From Costus lasius (Eukaryota > Streptophyta > Magnoliopsida > Zingiberales > Costaceae), in contig JANVAS020000222.1 in NCBI GenBank assembly GCA_027563935.2, forward strand, positions 7,626,001 through 7,690,000: DNA of 64,000 bases, written 5' to 3'. This document shows, piece by piece, positions 60,374 to 64,000 of this stretch. Position 1 is the stretch's first letter; every line of letters starts with the position of its first letter. The notes beneath the pieces were generated by a model. The model worked only from the letters and a program-made list of their open reading frames with translations, had not been told where the DNA came from and did not search any database. A program made the translations under genes and the position numbers.

Positions 60374-61293
60374 TGCTTGCGAGAAACACAAGGTGTACGT
60401 TTGCTTGTGTGAAAAATTTTTGAAAAATTTTTCTTCTACCCATGCGCGTTTCACTTAGAAAGCGTTTTTCATCCAATCTTCTCTTCTCAACTTTATGGCC
60501 GAAACTTGAATTTTGTTTATGCTTGATTTAAGACCAAAGGCGCACGTTGGTTTTGTCAAGTAGGACGGGCATTGTGTCTTCGGACTGGCCGGGTCTCTTG
60601 ATCTGACAAAACTGCCAGCCGATAGGGTCTATGAAATCATCATGGAACTTGATCTAAATTTTGGCATAAATTTGGTTAAGAGAGTGCTTTGGATGATATT
60701 GGCGCATAAGGTGCTAAAATTTGATTTTTCCGGATTTTCAAATTTTACATGCGCCACTTGATTGGGTTGATATGGTCATAGCGAGTGCCCTCCTGTGTTG
60801 TGATGTGGAAGCATGTTTCCACTTGTGATGAATGCTTGTAAAATCTCGTTCCACCTGCGTGTGGTTCTCTCCCTATCTTGTTGTAAAGAATTTTTCATCT
60901 TGTTTAGAATAGATGTAGAATTAAATGATAGGTTAGGGCTTCATCTTGACAACAAGGAGCCTTCTTCAATCGGAGTCAGAAGTGACGCCAGCTTTGGAAG
61001 CATGGTGATGGACTTGCGGCTGAAGGAAGGACACATGCTTTCGGCTTCTGGCATGGGCTAATCTGCTTTAGGGACTCGCAACCCTTGGATGCATGATAAC
61101 ATGTCACATGGCTCGTGACAAGTTATGTGTATGAAAAGGGCTATGACCATATCGACCAAAATTAGCATGCCTGTGATGGTTTATTATTTTGTCCAAAGCA
61201 TGCCTGTGATGTTTTTCCTTTGCTGCCTGAACCATAGGAAAACTGCATGCTAGAAAAGAATAAAACAAAATGCAAAAACTCTCAATACAATAT
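60374..61293 (+). other. untranslated leader of F, cut by LTR G
   Basis: Non-coding DNA homologous in parts to the leader of D. It contains the 61-nt conserved segment and a repeated GCATGCCTGTGATG word near 61170-61210. No gag start is reached before G. Confidence 0.8.
60551..60611 (+). promoter_or_regulatory. conserved leader hairpin candidate (F)
   Basis: TTTTGTCA and TGACAAAA close the segment and GTC-TTCG-GAC forms a UUCG tetraloop hairpin inside. It is the counterpart of 48555-48615 in D, with the same length. Confidence 0.6.
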
Positions 61294-63516
61294 TGTTAGG
61301 GAATACCGGGTGTAATTTAAAATTTTGCAGTCCCAGGACACAGCGGAAGAATCATTACACCCGAAACATATTCCGGTCCCAAGGATCCATGCGAGAGAGA
61401 AGACACAAGGATGTGTTAGAGATGTACCTCTTTTGCTTGTCTAGACGTCGAAGCCATATTGAAGGCGCCCAAGTGTTCGCCCTCTACAAGTATCCACGCA
61501 TAGACTCCTTGATCGTTGCTCCCTTCCACGCTTGGTGCTAGCCTCGGGAAGAGAATCAAGCCTTAGTGTTCCTTCACTATCCTTGCGCCACCTCCAAGGT
61601 TCATGCGCCAAGTGCAAGGAAGATGCCGCCAACTCCTTATCCTCTTCACTCCAAGAGAAGAGGGAGAAGAACAGTTTTGGCCTTGAGGAAGATTGAGAGG
61701 AAGTTGCACCACCAAGTCCTTCTCCAAGTCACGCCAAGAGGAGAGGAAGGAGAAGACTTGCGGTCACTTGTTGGAAGAAGGGTTGCGCCACTTCTGATGT
61801 TGTCGCCCTTTGCCCTTGCTTTCGCCCCTCTATGTGTGTTCACGTCTCCAAGACTTCTAAAACTCTAGAGGGGGCGACAATGGGTCCTATAAATAGGACT
61901 AGAGGCGGTTTGGGCAAGGGCTAGGATCATCCCAAGTGTATGGCTAGGATGAGGTGTCTTGAGGCAAGGAAAGTCTCCAAGACTTTACCATAAACCTCAT
62001 TCAACCTATCCATAAATGTCCAAGCACTATATCAGCCCAAGACATGCCTCAAATGCATTCATACCATCAACGGAGAAGTGGCTAGGCGCAACATGCATGA
62101 AGAATTCGGCTAGGAGAAGACTTGGAAGAAATTAGGGTTTGAGGTAAGGTAAGTCTCCAAGACATTACCATATACTTCTTCCCTATATCCTCATGCGCCT
62201 AGGAACTTCCCATAAAAGTTCTCAAGCCATATCAGCCCCAAGACTTGCCTTAGAGGCAAGTATTCCATCCAAGGAAGAAGGGCTAGGCGCTCTTTACTTC
62301 CATAATGAAGCAAAGGCGCCTCCCTCACCCCATTATGCCCCTAGGCGCCAATGGGGTGAGATTTCTCCCCATTATACCCTTTTAAGCCAATTCCTCTTCA
62401 TGACAACTAATTATTTGGCCTCATTGGATAATGAGCTAGCCCAAACTTCATGGCATGGGTTGATTAAGCCATTGGATTTAATCCAATGCAACCTTAATCC
62501 AAATGGGACCAATCTAGGTCAATTTCGGGTCAACCTGCCAAAAACGAAGTTTGGCCCCAATAACTTTCTTCCAACTCATCAGGCCCATTGGCGCTGATGA
62601 AATCTTCCAAATGGATCCAAGTTATCCAATAACTTGATCCTAAGGCTTCTGATTAAAGCAACGTCAAGAGTCTATTGCGTGTGACCCCGTAGGATCCATA
62701 TGACGATGGCAATGATGTAAACATCATAAATAGTGAGGGGTATCTAGCAACACATCACTACTACCCATGTCATAGGACTTAAGTCATTATGGCAACAACT
62801 CCTAACAAGCAACGAGGATTCCCATTGCATTATAGATCCCTTTGCCTAAACTGATATCCTGCCATTGGATTAGTCTCAAGTTTATTATCCAATGCATTGG
62901 TCTGACTCAACAAGTGTGGCCACACTTTCCTGTCATGCACCAATAAGGTGGGGCGCCCCGAGTGGATATCATGCTTCCAATAAGGAAGGGGCAAATCCTA
63001 CTATTGGTCATCCATGTCTCCACATGACTTATGATATGCCCAATGACAGTCGTTTTGATCTCCCAATTACGGAGAGACGTAAGACTGTATTAAAGCATAC
63101 CCATCATCAAATCTAGACATGAATACCTCAAGTCTAAGGATCAATGCAAACCTCTTGCATGTGAGATTGACTTGTTGACTAGACAAGTCAATCCTCACGG
63201 TGGATCACTCTGGTGCATCCAATGCACCTGTATGTCTGCGTTACTGTGCCCCGCACCTAACCAGCCCATACACCAGTCTCACATGTACCAAAGCTGTCCC
63301 ATATCTGCTAAGGTACCTTGTCTGGGGATAGCTTATGAGAATGGATCTAATCCAAACTCCTGGGACATTATTTATGCAACTCAATACATCAATGCAGGTA
63401 GAGAAGTCTGCATAATAACGACCATGCCTATATAAAGAGTAATAGTTCTATCAAAGTACATTCAAACAATGCCTGACCATGTCCATACATTGGTCTTTAG
63501 GGCATATACACCAACA
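61294..63516 (-). mobile_element. solo LTR G (copia-3, minus) with unmatched flanks
   Basis: A complete 2,223-bp LTR runs from TGTTGGTGTATATGCCC (63516, minus strand) to GGTATTCCCTAACA (61294). The flanks are AATAT (61289-61293) and CTAAT (63517-63521), which do not match. No primer-binding site or polypurine tract adjoins it. GTGTGGCCACAC is at 62914-62925, ATGATG-TAAA-CATCAT at 62712-62727, and the TATA palindrome at 61884-61899. Confidence 0.9.
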
Positions 63517-64000
63517 CTAATACCAATCCAATCCTGGAATACAACACTGGGTGGTTGTAAAGAACATCCTTAAGTAACTGAGAAGAACTATGGATCTGTT
63601 CTTGGTCTATGGGGGACAGGAAGACCTCAGTATGCAGGGCTACACTGATGTGTCATTTCAGTTTGACCCTGACGACTTCAGATCGTAGGCCGGCTATGTG
63701 TTCAAGATGAATGGAGGTGCCGTATGCTGGAAGAGCTTCAAGCAATCCTCCATTGCTGATTCTACAACCGAGGCTGAGTATGTGGCCGCTTCTGAGGCAG
63801 CCAAAGAAGCTGTTTGGATAAGGAAGTTCATTTCTGAACTTCAAGTGGTTCCTAGTGCAGTGGATCCCATTGAGCTCTACTGTAACAACAATGGAGGAAT
63901 TGCACAACCCAAGAAACCACAGTCTCATCAAAGATCCAAACACATACTTAGGAGATTTCACCTGATCAAAGAGATCATAGATAGAGGTGATGTCAAGATT
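63517..64000 (+). pseudogene. copia pol C-terminal fragment (probably element F), decayed
   Basis: The plus strand encodes YQSNPGLQHWVVVKNIL, then GYTDVSFQFDPDDF, GGAVCWKSFKQSSIADSTTEAEYVAASEAAKEAVW and SKHILRRFHLI. This is the end of RT and RNase H, close in sequence to copia-2. TAA (63575-63577) and TAG (63686-63688) interrupt the frame. An RNase H aspartate is also lost (CNNN in place of CDNN). It continues beyond the window. Its orientation fits F; Gag, protease, integrase and most of RT are missing between 61293 and 63517. Confidence 0.88.

Noticed and set aside
60374..63516. F leader plus inverted LTR G as a self-integration product of one cDNA
   Set aside because: The outer flanks belong to different sequences (gypsy H left, copia pol right) with no shared target copy, so recombination between separate insertions fits better.

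Overview
The window is plant nuclear DNA made almost entirely of LTR retrotransposons. No host gene, rRNA, tRNA gene or CRISPR array was recognised. Evidence for a plant: Tnt1-type Ty1/copia polyproteins, Ty3/gypsy integrases, 1.3-2.3 kb LTRs starting TG and ending CA, and primer-binding sites (TGGTATCAGAGC) for initiator tRNA-Met in every family. The species cannot be told from the sequence.

Families (my names): copia-1 (elements A, B, C, E and one solo LTR; LTR about 1.68 kb), copia-2 (D, J; LTR 1,887 bp), copia-3 (F, G; LTR about 2.25 kb), two gypsy types (K/I and H), and a short non-autonomous element L (LTR 1,322 bp).

Layout. 1-5872: 3' part of copia-1 element A (+), inserted in gypsy fragment K. 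5873-11223: gypsy mosaic (K minus; a 63-bp-repeat tail plus; an LTR-like promoter region; integrase of I plus; gypsy LTR). 11224-14462: copia-2 element J (-), its pol cut by gypsy H (14463-17025, -). H is cut by the 5' LTR of copia-3 element F (+), which is split at 18743/59827 by copia-2 element D (18744-59821, 41 kb, -). D carries L in its 3' LTR (19769-25094), B in its pol (27432-44697) and E in its 5' LTR (49425-58522). B carries C (29756-38497), and the 3' LTR of C carries a solo LTR (30991-32680). 60361-64000: F leader, solo LTR G (-) and a decayed F pol end.

This gives a seven-deep chain J > H > F > D > B > C > solo LTR. Matching 5-bp target duplications show at D (GCGAC), B (TTTAC), L (TCGAT), E (TGCCC) and the solo LTR (TATGT). 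LTR divergence counted by eye (D about 0.8%, B and E about 0.5%, L one difference) agrees with the nesting order.

Most striking signals: (1) element L, whose only ORF is an intact 468-aa protein with a retropepsin-like domain lacking the catalytic Asp-Ser/Thr-Gly; (2) palindromes at fixed offsets in the LTRs of three copia families, whose arms change together so that symmetry is kept; (3) a 61-nt leader segment almost unchanged between copia-2 and copia-3, closed by an 8-bp inverted repeat and holding a UUCG tetraloop hairpin.
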